From Hoeflea sp. BRH_c9 (GTDB taxonomy: Bacteria; Pseudomonadota; Alphaproteobacteria; Rhizobiales; Rhizobiaceae): a stretch of DNA of 37,790 bases. The position numbers and the translations under genes are program-made. This document shows, piece after piece, positions 16,296 to 23,898 of the stretch. Each line of letters starts with the position of its first letter. Position 1 is the first letter of the stretch. The DNA lies in the NCBI GenBank assembly GCA_000961635.1, contig LADQ01000043.1:1-37790 (forward strand), in the 5' to 3' direction. The notes beneath the pieces are model-generated. The model saw nothing but the letters and a program-made list of their open reading frames with translations. It was not told where the DNA came from and made no database searches.

Positions 16296-17590
16296 CCAGC
16301 GCCGCCTTCCCCGCACAGGCCGCCTTTCAGCCGCACCGCGCGGCGATCTCGATGCTTGCCTCTCTGTGCGTGGCCTTCGGCGTGTTCCTGTCCGGATTCG
16401 TCATTCAGGAGCCGGCCCCCTATGAGGTGTACCTGGCTGTCCTGATCGGCATCTGGGCCATCTTCGGGCTGAAAATCTCTCGGCACATCGCACCGCTGAT
16501 TGCCTTGTACATCGTCTTCAACATTGGCGGCATGCTCTCGATCCTGACCATGGATGAGGTCAAGGACACGCCGATGTACATGGCGGTATCGCTGTTTCTG
16601 GCTTTCACCGCGATGTTCTTCGCCGCCATCATAGAAGCCGATCACCGGCGCCTGCGGCTGATCTTTCGCGCCTATCTGGCGGCCGCCATCATCACCGCGC
16701 TTTTGGGGATCCTGGGCTATCTGGGCGTGTTGCCGGGCGGCGAGATGTTCACCCGGTACGGCCGCGCCATGGGCGCCTTCCAGGATCCCAACGTGTTCGG
16801 GCCCTATCTGGTGTTACCGGCGCTTTACCTCATGCACGGGCTTCTGACCGGCACGTTGAGGGCCGCTCCCTTGCGCGCTGTTGGCCTGACGATTCTCGTT
16901 CTCGGCGTGTTTTTCTCGTTCTCGCGCGCGGCCTGGGGGCTCATGGCGATCGCAATGATGCTTCTGGTCCTGACCATGCTGATCAAGGAGCGGACAGGCG
17001 CATTCCGGCTGAAGATCCTGATCATGACGCTGATCGGGTTCCTGCTGCTGGTCGGCGCAATCATCATCGCTCTGCAAGTCGATCAGATCGCCGAGTTGTT
17101 TTCCGACCGCGCCAAGCTGGTCCAGTCCTATGACGGCGCCCGGCTCGGCCGCTTCGAGCGGCATGCGATCGGCTTTCTGATGGCGATGGAGCATCCGCTG
17201 GGCATCGGCCCGCTGGAATTCGGGTTGATGTGGGGTGAGGATACCCACAATATCTGGCTCAAGGCATTGATGGACTACGGCTGGCTCGGCTTTGTCAGCT
17301 ATCTCGCGCTGGTGATCTGGACGCTGGTGCTGGGCTTCCGCTTTCTGTTGCGCGACCGGCCCTGGCAACCCTATCTGATGCTCGCCTACATCGTTCTGGC
17401 CGGCCACGCCATGATCGGCAATGTGATCGATACCGACCATTGGCGGCACTTCTATCTGCTGATGGGCATCGTCTGGGGCTGCATCGCGCTCGAAATGCGC
17501 TGGCAGTCCAACCTGCGGCGCCAGGCCAGTGCAGCCGCCGTGTCCCAGGCCGGAACCCGGGGACGGGCCGGCATTGCTCACGCTGGCTGA
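16292..17590 (+). CDS. Wzy-like O-antigen/exopolysaccharide polymerase
   Basis: This 432-residue integral membrane protein has about ten predicted helices and belongs to the O-antigen ligase/polymerase superfamily. The large periplasmic loop includes GAFQDPNVFGPYLVLPALY, and the later segment HPLGIGPLEFGLMWGEDTHN resembles the conserved Wzy_C motif containing a functional histidine. It would polymerise lipid-linked repeats in the periplasm together with the co-polymerase. The start is TTG at 16292, overlapping the stop of the sugar transferase (TTGA), which implies coupling; the first ATG, at 16352, would trim 20 residues before the first helix. It is the last gene of the exporter operon. Confidence 0.88.
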   Translation: MTSAAFPAQAAFQPHRAAISMLASLCVAFGVFLSGFVIQEPAPYEVYLAVLIGIWAIFGLKISRHIAPLIALYIVFNIGGMLSILTMDEVKDTPMYMAVSLFLAFTAMFFAAIIEADHRRLRLIFRAYLAAAIITALLGILGYLGVLPGGEMFTRYGRAMGAFQDPNVFGPYLVLPALYLMHGLLTGTLRAAPLRAVGLTILVLGVFFSFSRAAWGLMAIAMMLLVLTMLIKERTGAFRLKILIMTLIGFLLLVGAIIIALQVDQIAELFSDRAKLVQSYDGARLGRFERHAIGFLMAMEHPLGIGPLEFGLMWGEDTHNIWLKALMDYGWLGFVSYLALVIWTLVLGFRFLLRDRPWQPYLMLAYIVLAGHAMIGNVIDTDHWRHFYLLMGIVWGCIALEMRWQSNLRRQASAAAVSQAGTRGRAGIAHAG

Positions 17591-17620
17591 TACAGCCCGA
17601 AAATTCGATTTTTCAGAAAA

Positions 17621-17697
17621 TGGTCGGAGCGGCGGGATTCGAACCCACGACCCCTTGTCCCCCAGACAAGTGCGCTACCGGGCTGCGCTACGCTCCG
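17621..17697 (-). tRNA. tRNA-Pro (anticodon GGG)
   Basis: The minus strand reads a complete 77-base cloverleaf. The acceptor stem CGGAGCG pairs with CGCTCCG. The anticodon arm is CTTGT / CTGGGGG / ACAAG, giving anticodon GGG. The T loop is TTCGAAT in a GTGGG/CCCGC stem. The 3' CCA is encoded in the gene (17621-17623). It lies between the Wzy gene and the VWA-protein gene; no integrase or duplicated tRNA end is present to suggest an attachment site. Confidence 0.97.
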
Positions 17698-17708
17698 ACT
17701 GGTCAAAG

Positions 17709-17737
17709 GCCATAGATCATCGAAGTTTTCGGCGCAA
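17709..17737 (-). promoter_or_regulatory. Probable promoter of tRNA-Pro
   Basis: On the minus strand TTGCGC (17732-17737) and TATGGC (17709-17714) are 17 bases apart, and the second box ends 11 bases before the mature tRNA 5' end. Spacing and position fit a housekeeping promoter, but each box is only a partial consensus match. Confidence 0.4.
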
Positions 17738-17972
17738 GGCCGGTTTTGGCTTTTGCTGCAAAATCCCTGCAGCGATGCCTTCTGCGCCGGCCGGAATGTG
17801 CACCCGACCAGATCCAATCCGGGCCCTGCCCTCTCTTCGTCCCCGCAATCAACGGAATGCAATAATTAGATATGTTGGCGTTTTGGCAATCGTTCCTTCA
17901 GGCTTGAGCGGTAGAATAAGGTTTGGAATGACAACCAAGACCACGAAATGTCGCGAAATCAGGAATAACGTG

Positions 17973-19598
17973 ATGGGCAGCACATTCTCCGTTCTTAAAG
18001 ATACTTCCGGAAATTTCGGGATTGCGTTCGCCATTCTGGCCGTACCGCTGATGCTGGCCGGCGGGCTCGCGGTCGACTATGTCGGAATGAGCGTTGAAAA
18101 GAGCAAGTTGCAGAACGCGTCGGATGCGGCTGCTCTGGCTGTTGCCCGCGAGGGCAACATCTCCGACAAGCAAGCCCTGGAGATCGCACGCCGGATGATC
18201 GCCGCCAACCATGGGTTCGGCAACGCCAAGGTATCAGTCGTCCTGAAAGACGGGGTCGCGACCGTTGACGTCAGCACTGACAAGCCAATCGTGTTTGGCG
18301 GGTTCATGGGCAAGAAATCGATGCCTGTGCGTGTCGTTTCGGAAGCGACTTTTGCCTTCACCAATTATGAAATCGCGCTGGTGCTCGATACCACCGGGTC
18401 AATGGCAGGCGGCAAGCTGGTCTCCCTGCAGAACGCGGTGGTTGGCCTAGTTGAAGGCATGGCCGACCTCGGACTGCCGGAAGACCAGATCAAGTTCGCG
18501 CTGGTTCCCTATGCCGGATTTGTCAATGTCGGCCCGGATCATGGCCCCATCATCAGCGGCACTGGCGCAATCACCAAAGCGGGCGCCAAGTGGCTGGACC
18601 AGGATGCCAAGGCGCAGGTGCCGCAGTCGGACCTGCCCTCTCAGTTCAGCCGCTTTGCCCTGTTCAAGCATTTGAATGCGAGGTGGCCCGGCTGTGTGGA
18701 AACACGGTTCCCGGTCGGCAAGGCGCGGTATGACATCGATGACATCGTGCCCGATTCGAATGATCCAAACTCGTTGTTCACCCCGTTTTTCGCCGCCGAT
18801 GAACCCGATAAGGCCTGGAGCTACCCCAATTCCTATCTGCCGGATGGCGGCACACCGATCAAGGGCAAGGGCGCCACGGAGGCCGACAAGGAAAATCAGC
18901 TTTCCCGCTACGGCCAGACCGGCACATACCAAAAGCCCGCCAATGCCGCTGACGCCTTCCTCCAGACCCTGAAATGGAAAAAGCCGAAAATCGACAACTC
19001 GCCGTCGAAATTCTATTCCAACAAGACTGACCCGAAAGGCCCCGGATTCGGCTGTGAAGTCGAACCGCTGGTGCCGCTGACCTCGGCCTACAACGACATC
19101 ACCCAGACCGTGAAGAAACTTAAGGCCAATGGCTCAACCAACATGGTCGAAGGCGTGATGTGGGGATGGCGGGTGCTTTCCAGCCGCGAGCCCTTTACCA
19201 GTGGCGCCGATGAAAGCGACAGTTCGGTCGAGAAGATCATGATCTTCCTGACCGATGGGCAAAATTCATTCGGCAATCTCAACAATGATCTCGGTTCCGG
19301 TTACACCAGCATGGGATATCTGGTTGACGGACGCCTGGACAATCTGACCGCCGCCTCGACCGGCCAGACCACCGATGCGCTGGACAACAAGACCCTGTCC
19401 GCCTGCACCAACGCCAAGAAAGACGGTATCGAGATTTATACGATCCGACTTGAGGAACCCGATGTCGCCACCGGCGCCCTGCTTGAGCAGTGCGCGTCGA
19501 CAAAGGCCCATTTCTTTGACGCGCCGTCGCGACAGCAGCTTGCGCCGATATTTGACGCCATCAAGAAGGGCGTGGTGAAGTTGCGGCTCACCTCATAA
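17973..19598 (+). CDS. TadE/TadG-like pilus-assembly protein with von Willebrand factor A domain
   Basis: This protein of about 541 residues has a TadE/G-type N-terminus (DTSGNFGIAFAILAVPLMLA, one hydrophobic helix, then ASDAAALAVARE). A VWA domain follows with the metal-site motif DTTGS (Asp139, Thr141, Ser143) and a later IFLTDGQNSFG. Such proteins are exported and anchored by the N-terminal helix, with the VWA domain in the periplasm or at the surface. The central region (about 185-380) is unlike known domains. ATG 17973 has AGGA 8 bases upstream; ATG 17928 is an alternative. The frame is open further upstream through the tRNA, which cannot be coding. No other tad/flp genes are nearby. Confidence 0.87.
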   Translation: MGSTFSVLKDTSGNFGIAFAILAVPLMLAGGLAVDYVGMSVEKSKLQNASDAAALAVAREGNISDKQALEIARRMIAANHGFGNAKVSVVLKDGVATVDVSTDKPIVFGGFMGKKSMPVRVVSEATFAFTNYEIALVLDTTGSMAGGKLVSLQNAVVGLVEGMADLGLPEDQIKFALVPYAGFVNVGPDHGPIISGTGAITKAGAKWLDQDAKAQVPQSDLPSQFSRFALFKHLNARWPGCVETRFPVGKARYDIDDIVPDSNDPNSLFTPFFAADEPDKAWSYPNSYLPDGGTPIKGKGATEADKENQLSRYGQTGTYQKPANAADAFLQTLKWKKPKIDNSPSKFYSNKTDPKGPGFGCEVEPLVPLTSAYNDITQTVKKLKANGSTNMVEGVMWGWRVLSSREPFTSGADESDSSVEKIMIFLTDGQNSFGNLNNDLGSGYTSMGYLVDGRLDNLTAASTGQTTDALDNKTLSACTNAKKDGIEIYTIRLEEPDVATGALLEQCASTKAHFFDAPSRQQLAPIFDAIKKGVVKLRLTS

Positions 19599-19635
19599 TC
19601 CGCCGCACGATTTCGCGCGACATGCATGAACGAAA

Positions 19636-19676
19636 AAGACCGGGACCGCGCCTTGCTGTCCCGGTCTTCTGTTTTG
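19636..19676 (+). terminator. Intrinsic terminator after the VWA-protein gene
   Basis: AAGACCGGGAC (19636-19646) pairs perfectly with GTCCCGGTCTT (19658-19668) around an 11-base loop, followed by CTGTTTTG. A-rich sequence on the left flank could let it also act leftward for the gene that ends at 19777. Confidence 0.8.
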
Positions 19677-19776
19677 GTCAGGGTGATCGGCCCGATGGCC
19701 GCTTGGAATAAAACCGGACGGGCGCGCCGCGAACGGTGGCGTCAACCCTTGCGCCCGTCCGGCAAACCGCAGGTCG

Positions 19777-20046
19777 TTAGGCTTCCCCGGCGGTTTTGGA
19801 GTTCAGAAGGACGATATTGTCGCTCCGTTCTGAAAACGCGAGTTTCATTTTGAGACGCAGCAGCGCGTCCAGGCTGGTTTCCTTCCCCTTGGAAGGCTCA
19901 TGGCCTTCCCAATCCAGCGCGGTCTGCAGCACCGCCATGTTGATCAGATGGCTCAAATCACCCAGTTTGAGCCGATCTGCCTCCTCGCGGCAGGTCACAA
20001 GCGTGCGGATAATCCAGGCATAGGACGTGGCTTGAGTTGAAAACAT
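19777..20046 (-). CDS. Small protein of unknown function, downstream of two-domain GNAT gene
   Basis: This 89-residue, mostly helical soluble protein includes WIIRTLVTCREEADRLKLGD and LINMAVLQTALDWEG, ending in a polar tail. There is no signal peptide, membrane helix or recognised motif. It starts 12 bases after the stop of the GNAT-like gene on the same strand, so the two are almost certainly co-transcribed. Base composition is like its neighbours. I do not recognise the family; an accessory or partner of the GNAT-like protein is an inference from position only. Confidence 0.72.
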   Translation of the reverse strand: MFSTQATSYAWIIRTLVTCREEADRLKLGDLSHLINMAVLQTALDWEGHEPSKGKETSLDALLRLKMKLAFSERSDNIVLLNSKTAGEA

Positions 20047-20058
20047 GACAGCTGCCTC

Positions 20059-21279
20059 TCACATCTGCGCACTTTGAAGCTGCTCATGACGCGCCGCCGA
20101 CAGTTCGAGGGGGCCCTGGACATGCCAGGCGCCTTCCGGACGGATCAGGCGATAGGGCCCGTCCTTGAGCGAGATCGCGGTCGGCGAAGGTTCGATGTCG
20201 TCGACCATTTCCACAAAGACATGATCGGAGAAGGCAAAGGGAGCGCCATTTTCCTTGAGCTTGAACCCGAAATGCTGCCAGAAGGGCAAATAGTCCTCGC
20301 GGGCGTGACCATAGAGGCGACGGTAGCCCTTCTCCTTGCACAGCGCGACACTGGCGCGCACCAGATCGAAGGCGGTGCGCGATGTGCGGAACTCCCTGCG
20401 CACGGCAAGCCGCTCCATTTTGGCGAAGTCCCCGAAAAATCTCACCCGCATGCAGCCTGCCGGTTCATTGTCGGCCAAGGCAAGCAGGTGGGTTGCCGCC
20501 AGGTCATTGCCGTCGAATTCCTCATCGAAGGGGCAAGCCTGCTCGCCGATGAACACCGCCGAGCGGACCGCGGCGACGCGCATCATGTCGTCAAACCCGG
20601 TAACCACCCGGATGCCGGTCGGACGCAAGACCGGATCATGCGTGGCATAGCGCGGCAGGCGTTCGGCAAGCGTTTTCGGCCGGCGCGGGATCATGTAGAA
20701 ATCCTCAAGCAGGCGGCCGTCGTGCCATACGCCATGTTCAAATCCGCGCCGGACCATGGCGCGATGACCGCGAAGGGTGAACGACGTCGAGACCACATCG
20801 GCTTCAGCGTAATGGGGCGAATCAAACCGATCCATGACACGATTGATCCCGGCGGCCAGAATGCCCGGCGTGAAGCTTGCCCAGACATAGATCGCAGCCG
20901 GCCGTTCATGCTGGCACACAAGATATTGGTCTTGCGGATCAAGCAGATTGAGAGTGCCGTCGAAAAGCGCCGAACGTCCTGCTTCATTGAGCAAAAGCGC
21001 TGACATGAAGCCCTCCGCCCGGGACCGGCCGCGACGGGCGAACAGCCAGATCGCATCCGGATTTTTCTCGGCCACGCGAATGACCGTTTCAGGCTCGGCC
21101 AAACGGCCAATGACCTTGCCGGCCGCCTCGAGAAGCCGGGGCACATCGGCCCGTTCCAGCTTGTTGGTGACGGTGACCATCGCCGCGGCGCGATGCATCC
21201 GCTCTGCTTCCAGAGCCGCTTCCGCGGTCAACCCGCTTGCATTTGCCGGTAAAAAACTATTTTGTGGTGTGACGGACAT
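20059..21279 (-). CDS. Two-domain GNAT-like N-acyltransferase
   Basis: This 406-residue protein has a clear C-terminal GNAT domain (about 220-350): RSAVFIGEQACPFDEEFDGN, GCMRVRFFGDFAKMERLAV, and YGHAREDYLPFWQHFGFK, which recalls ElaA/PhnO-type acetyltransferases. The N-terminal half (about 35-200) contains AIYVWASFTPG and LRGHRAMVRRGFEHG, which look like remnants of a second GNAT fold, so a tandem arrangement is likely. Substrate is unknown. The start has AGAGGGG 9 bases upstream. A near-palindrome (21291-21306) sits just upstream. The gene is divergent from a LysR-type regulator, the classical arrangement for a regulated target. Confidence 0.82.
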   Translation of the reverse strand: MSVTPQNSFLPANASGLTAEAALEAERMHRAAAMVTVTNKLERADVPRLLEAAGKVIGRLAEPETVIRVAEKNPDAIWLFARRGRSRAEGFMSALLLNEAGRSALFDGTLNLLDPQDQYLVCQHERPAAIYVWASFTPGILAAGINRVMDRFDSPHYAEADVVSTSFTLRGHRAMVRRGFEHGVWHDGRLLEDFYMIPRRPKTLAERLPRYATHDPVLRPTGIRVVTGFDDMMRVAAVRSAVFIGEQACPFDEEFDGNDLAATHLLALADNEPAGCMRVRFFGDFAKMERLAVRREFRTSRTAFDLVRASVALCKEKGYRRLYGHAREDYLPFWQHFGFKLKENGAPFAFSDHVFVEMVDDIEPSPTAISLKDGPYRLIRPEGAWHVQGPLELSAARHEQLQSAQM

Positions 21280-21290
21280 GGCTGCAATCC

Positions 21291-21306
21291 CCTCTGAATT
21301 GAGAGG
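21291..21306. promoter_or_regulatory. Palindrome in the leader of the two-domain GNAT gene
   Basis: CCTCTGAATTGAGAGG is a 16-base palindrome broken only by a symmetric G/G pair around AATT. It lies 12-27 bases upstream of the GNAT gene start and includes part of its ribosome-binding region. It could be an operator or a hairpin that covers the translation start; neither is shown. Confidence 0.4.
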
Positions 21307-21327
21307 AAAGTAACCAAGCCGCTCGCG

Positions 21328-21342
21328 TTTGACTTTGGCAAA
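21328..21342. promoter_or_regulatory. Candidate LysR-type operator (T-N11-A dyad)
   Basis: TTTGACTTTGGCAAA has TTTG/CAAA dyad ends and satisfies the loose T-N11-A rule for LysR-family binding sites. It lies between the divergent GNAT-like and LysR genes, 23 bases before the regulator's ATG. The rule is permissive, so this is only a candidate. Confidence 0.35.
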
Positions 21343-21365
21343 TAATGCTACAGAGAGTTCCCCCT

Positions 21366-22364
21366 ATGGAACACCAATGGCGGAACGCTGATTGGAACAG
21401 CATCCGGGTTTTTCTTGCCGTGGCGGCTCTATCGAGCTTTCGCAAGGCGGCGGAGGAGCTCGGCATGTCCATCAATACGGTGCGGCGTACGATTACCCGG
21501 CTGGAAGATTTGCTTGGATACCCCTTGTTGTTTCGCGAATCCGAAGGCGTCCGGTTGACCGACGAAGGCCGGCGGGTGGTTCTCGCCGCGCGTGACGTCG
21601 AAAGTTCGGTGTCTGACATGTGGCGGGTGGCTTCGATGGCGGAGCGCGAGGCCAGTGGCCCGATCCGGCTTGCCATCACGGAAGGCCTGGGCAGTTTCTG
21701 GCTGACGCCGCGAATCGTCGATTACATGAACCTGACCGGCGCCCAGAACCGCATCGAGTTGCAATGCGCCATGAGGTCGGTCGACGTCCTGCGCATGGAA
21801 GCCGACATCTCGGTGCAGCTGGAAATGCCCAACCGGCCGGAACTCAAGGTCAAGCGGCTGGGCTATCTGCATCTCGTTCCTTTTGCCAGTGCGAGTTATC
21901 TCGAGCAATTCGGCCGCCCGAAAAATGTGGCCGACATGGTCAATCATCGCGTCGTCGAACAGCAGACCGACCAATTGCGGGGCTATGAGCTCGACAAGAT
22001 CTTCGGTCCCAAGATCGCCGACCGCATGGTGCGGCTGAAAACAAATTTTTCCTCCGCCCATTATTGGGCCGTCGCAAAGGGCGCCGGCATCGGATTGATG
22101 CCGAATTATGCAAGAGCAATCGGCGGCGATGTCGAACACATCGATCTCGGGTTCGATTTCCGGGTCGAGATCTGGCTTGCCACCCATCCGGAAGTTGCCA
22201 AAAGCTCGCGGCACAGGGCTTTTATCGACCTGTTGACCGACAGCTTCGACGACCGGAAATACCCGTGGTTCGGGCCTGACACGATGACGCCCGCCGAAAT
22301 TGAAAATCGTTTCTCGCGGGAAGATCTCAGATCTTACTTTGAAGGGTTCACAGCACGCTCATGA
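21366..22364 (+). CDS. LysR-family transcriptional regulator
   Basis: This 332-residue protein has an N-terminal winged helix-turn-helix (about 10-68: VFLAVAALSSFRKAAEELGMSINTVRRTITRLEDLLG), a linker helix, and a periplasmic-binding-protein-like effector domain from about residue 90. The recognition helix differs from the common SQPALS form, reading MSINTVRRTI. The ATG at 21366 follows AGAGAG at 8 bases; an upstream in-frame ATG at 21345 would overlap that site. Its likely target is the divergent GNAT-like gene, and it may regulate itself. Its stop overlaps the start of a 65-codon gene by four bases. The effector is unknown. Confidence 0.9.
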   Translation: MEHQWRNADWNSIRVFLAVAALSSFRKAAEELGMSINTVRRTITRLEDLLGYPLLFRESEGVRLTDEGRRVVLAARDVESSVSDMWRVASMAEREASGPIRLAITEGLGSFWLTPRIVDYMNLTGAQNRIELQCAMRSVDVLRMEADISVQLEMPNRPELKVKRLGYLHLVPFASASYLEQFGRPKNVADMVNHRVVEQQTDQLRGYELDKIFGPKIADRMVRLKTNFSSAHYWAVAKGAGIGLMPNYARAIGGDVEHIDLGFDFRVEIWLATHPEVAKSSRHRAFIDLLTDSFDDRKYPWFGPDTMTPAEIENRFSREDLRSYFEGFTARS

Positions 22365-22558
22365 CTACGCGCCGCCGTTCCTCTCTGGACATCGTCACCC
22401 TGGCCACGCAGGACGAAAGCGAACGTCTGGCCATGGTCATGATGCAGCTCGACATGGCGCTTGCGCTGGCCCGCGAAAAGGGACTTGTCGAAGTCGAAGC
22501 CCATCTTGAAGCGGCGCTGGAGGAAGCGCGGCGGGTTCACAAGGCGCTGATCAATTAG
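22361..22558 (+). CDS. Small helical protein coupled to the LysR regulator
   Basis: This 65-residue protein has a short basic start (MTTRRRSS) and then an almost continuous amphipathic helix (ERLAMVMMQLDMALALARE, then EAHLEAALEEARRVHKAL). The ATG overlaps the LysR stop (ATGA), which is strong evidence for a real, coupled gene despite its size. No recognised family. A regulatory partner, dimerising adaptor or small-protein effector are all possible; none is supported directly. Confidence 0.68.
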   Translation: MTTRRRSSLDIVTLATQDESERLAMVMMQLDMALALAREKGLVEVEAHLEAALEEARRVHKALIN

Positions 22559-22572
22559 ACTAGCAGTTTTGG

Positions 22573-23130
22573 TCAACGCACCTGGTCGAGCAACCTCTTG
22601 CATTCCAGCAGATCGTAGAGTGCCTCCTGCAACAGGGCCCGGTCATCGCGCATAAGCCTGCCCGCGCCGGGTCCGTCGGCCGCTTCAGCCCCCTCCTGCC
22701 CGGACTTGCCGGTCTCGCCGCCAAGTCCAAAGAACCGGCGGGTTGATGGCAGCCGCGCCTTGCCCACCAATTGGTCTTCTTCAGCGGCCGGGACTGGCGG
22801 CCGCGGGGGCGCTGCGTCCTGCGCCATGCTTGCCGACAATGCCTCGACGGCCGCCATGTCGCCGGCGCCAATGGCGATGACGAACTTGTTGCCGTTCACT
22901 TTCAACAGCTTCTGCACGCCCTTGATCGTGTAGCCCTGATCATAAAGAAGTGTGCGGATGCCCTTGAGAAGATCGACGTCGTCCGGACGATAATAGCGCC
23001 GGCCGCCACCGCGCTTCATCGGTTTGATCTGGGTGAACCTCGTTTCCCAGAACCGCAGCACATGCTGCGGAAGATCCAGGTCTTCCGCCACTTCGGAGAT
23101 TGTCCGGAACGCGTCAGGGCTCTTGTCCAT
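22573..23130 (-). CDS. MerR-family transcriptional regulator
   Basis: This 185-residue protein has an N-terminal MerR helix-turn-helix (about 9-78: [20 protein letters not shown], then [17 protein letters not shown] and [10 protein letters not shown]). A Pro/Ala-rich linker and a short C-terminal helix ([18 protein letters not shown]) follow. It has no metal-binding cysteine set of the MerR/CueR kind. It follows ihfA on the same strand, an arrangement recurrent in Rhizobiales, where its role is not established. The 266-base gap upstream of it (23131-23396) contains no gene; it has an 8-bp inverted repeat ATTGGCTG/CAGCCAAT at 23212-23250. Confidence 0.9.
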   Translation of the reverse strand: MDKSPDAFRTISEVAEDLDLPQHVLRFWETRFTQIKPMKRGGGRRYYRPDDVDLLKGIRTLLYDQGYTIKGVQKLLKVNGNKFVIAIGAGDMAAVEALSASMAQDAAPPRPPVPAAEEDQLVGKARLPSTRRFFGLGGETGKSGQEGAEAADGPGAGRLMRDDRALLQEALYDLLECKRLLDQVR

Positions 23131-23396
23131 AGTGCCACTCCGATTTTTCGGGCGAGCATCGCGCGTTCACCTGCCCGCGCACAGCTCGTTCCAACACTTT
23201 GATTGGCTGCATCAAGACTTTCGAAAATCGGGCGGCCTCTGACAGCCAATGCAGCGGCGAATCGCGGTCAAGGACCGTGAAGCCAACGCTATTTCAAAGG
23301 TTTGTAAGCAAAATATCAAGTGCGGCTCAACCGATGCCCACCATTAACGGGAGTCCACCCGCGCCCACCACCGGTGAAGCGTTGCACAAGGGCGCC

Positions 23397-23726
23397 TTAC
23401 GGCTTGTCCTTGCCCTTCACCTTGCGTGTCATATGGCCCTTGAGAACCCGGCTCTTGAGCACGTTGGAGGCTTTGAATGTCATCACCCGGCGCGGGCTGA
23501 TGGGCACTTCTTCTCCGGTCTTGGGATTGCGGCCGATGCGTTCCTTTTTGTCACGCACCTGAAATGTCGCGAATGAGGAAAGCTTGACGCTGTCGCCCCG
23601 GACGATCGCGCCGCAAACTTCGTCTATCACCATTTCAACAAGCTCTGCAGATTCAGTTCTAGAAAGCCCCACCTTGCGGAATACCGCTTCTGCGAGGTCA
23701 GCTCTGGTGATAGTTTTCCCACTCAT
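23397..23726 (-). CDS. ihfA: Integration host factor subunit alpha
   Basis: This 109-residue protein of the HU/IHF family begins [20 protein letters not shown]. The DNA-binding arm is [27 protein letters not shown], where the Pro in the GRNPKTGEE tip intercalates to bend DNA. The length and the basic C-terminal tail ([12 protein letters not shown]) fit rhizobial IHF-alpha. An upstream in-frame start at 23783 would add 19 unrelated residues and is rejected. It lies 172 bases downstream of fabH, before the MerR gene. It partners with IHF-beta, which is encoded elsewhere. Confidence 0.95.
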   Translation of the reverse strand: MSGKTITRADLAEAVFRKVGLSRTESAELVEMVIDEVCGAIVRGDSVKLSSFATFQVRDKKERIGRNPKTGEEVPISPRRVMTFKASNVLKSRVLKGHMTRKVKGKDKP

Positions 23727-23898
23727 ATTTTCCAACCAGACCGGCCAGCATCCCCGCCGCCCATAAATGCAGTTCGGTAACATTATGGTTCATGCCGCTC
23801 AAGGTCAAGTAACTCCGGCGAATGCAACCAAACTGGGGCCAACAATCCGCAATTTGATGCGACGTGGTGACTAAATCCTTATTTCTCGGCCCGTTCGG

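Noticed and set aside
14667-16316. A 549-codon minus-strand open frame opposite the sugar transferase gene
   Set aside because: It is the complement of a well-supported gene, with shadow-like composition and no recognisable domain.
17621-17697. tRNA-Pro as an attachment site of an integrated element
   Set aside because: No integrase, no duplicated tRNA 3' end and no island boundary are visible on either side.
17529-17927. N-terminal extension of the VWA-protein frame
   Set aside because: The frame runs through the tRNA-Pro gene and the end of the Wzy gene, so it cannot be coding there; the TadE/G-like start lies after 17928.
23131-23396. A gene or small RNA between the MerR gene and ihfA
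   Set aside because: Only an 8-bp inverted repeat and weak promoter-like boxes are present; there is no coding pattern and no terminator.
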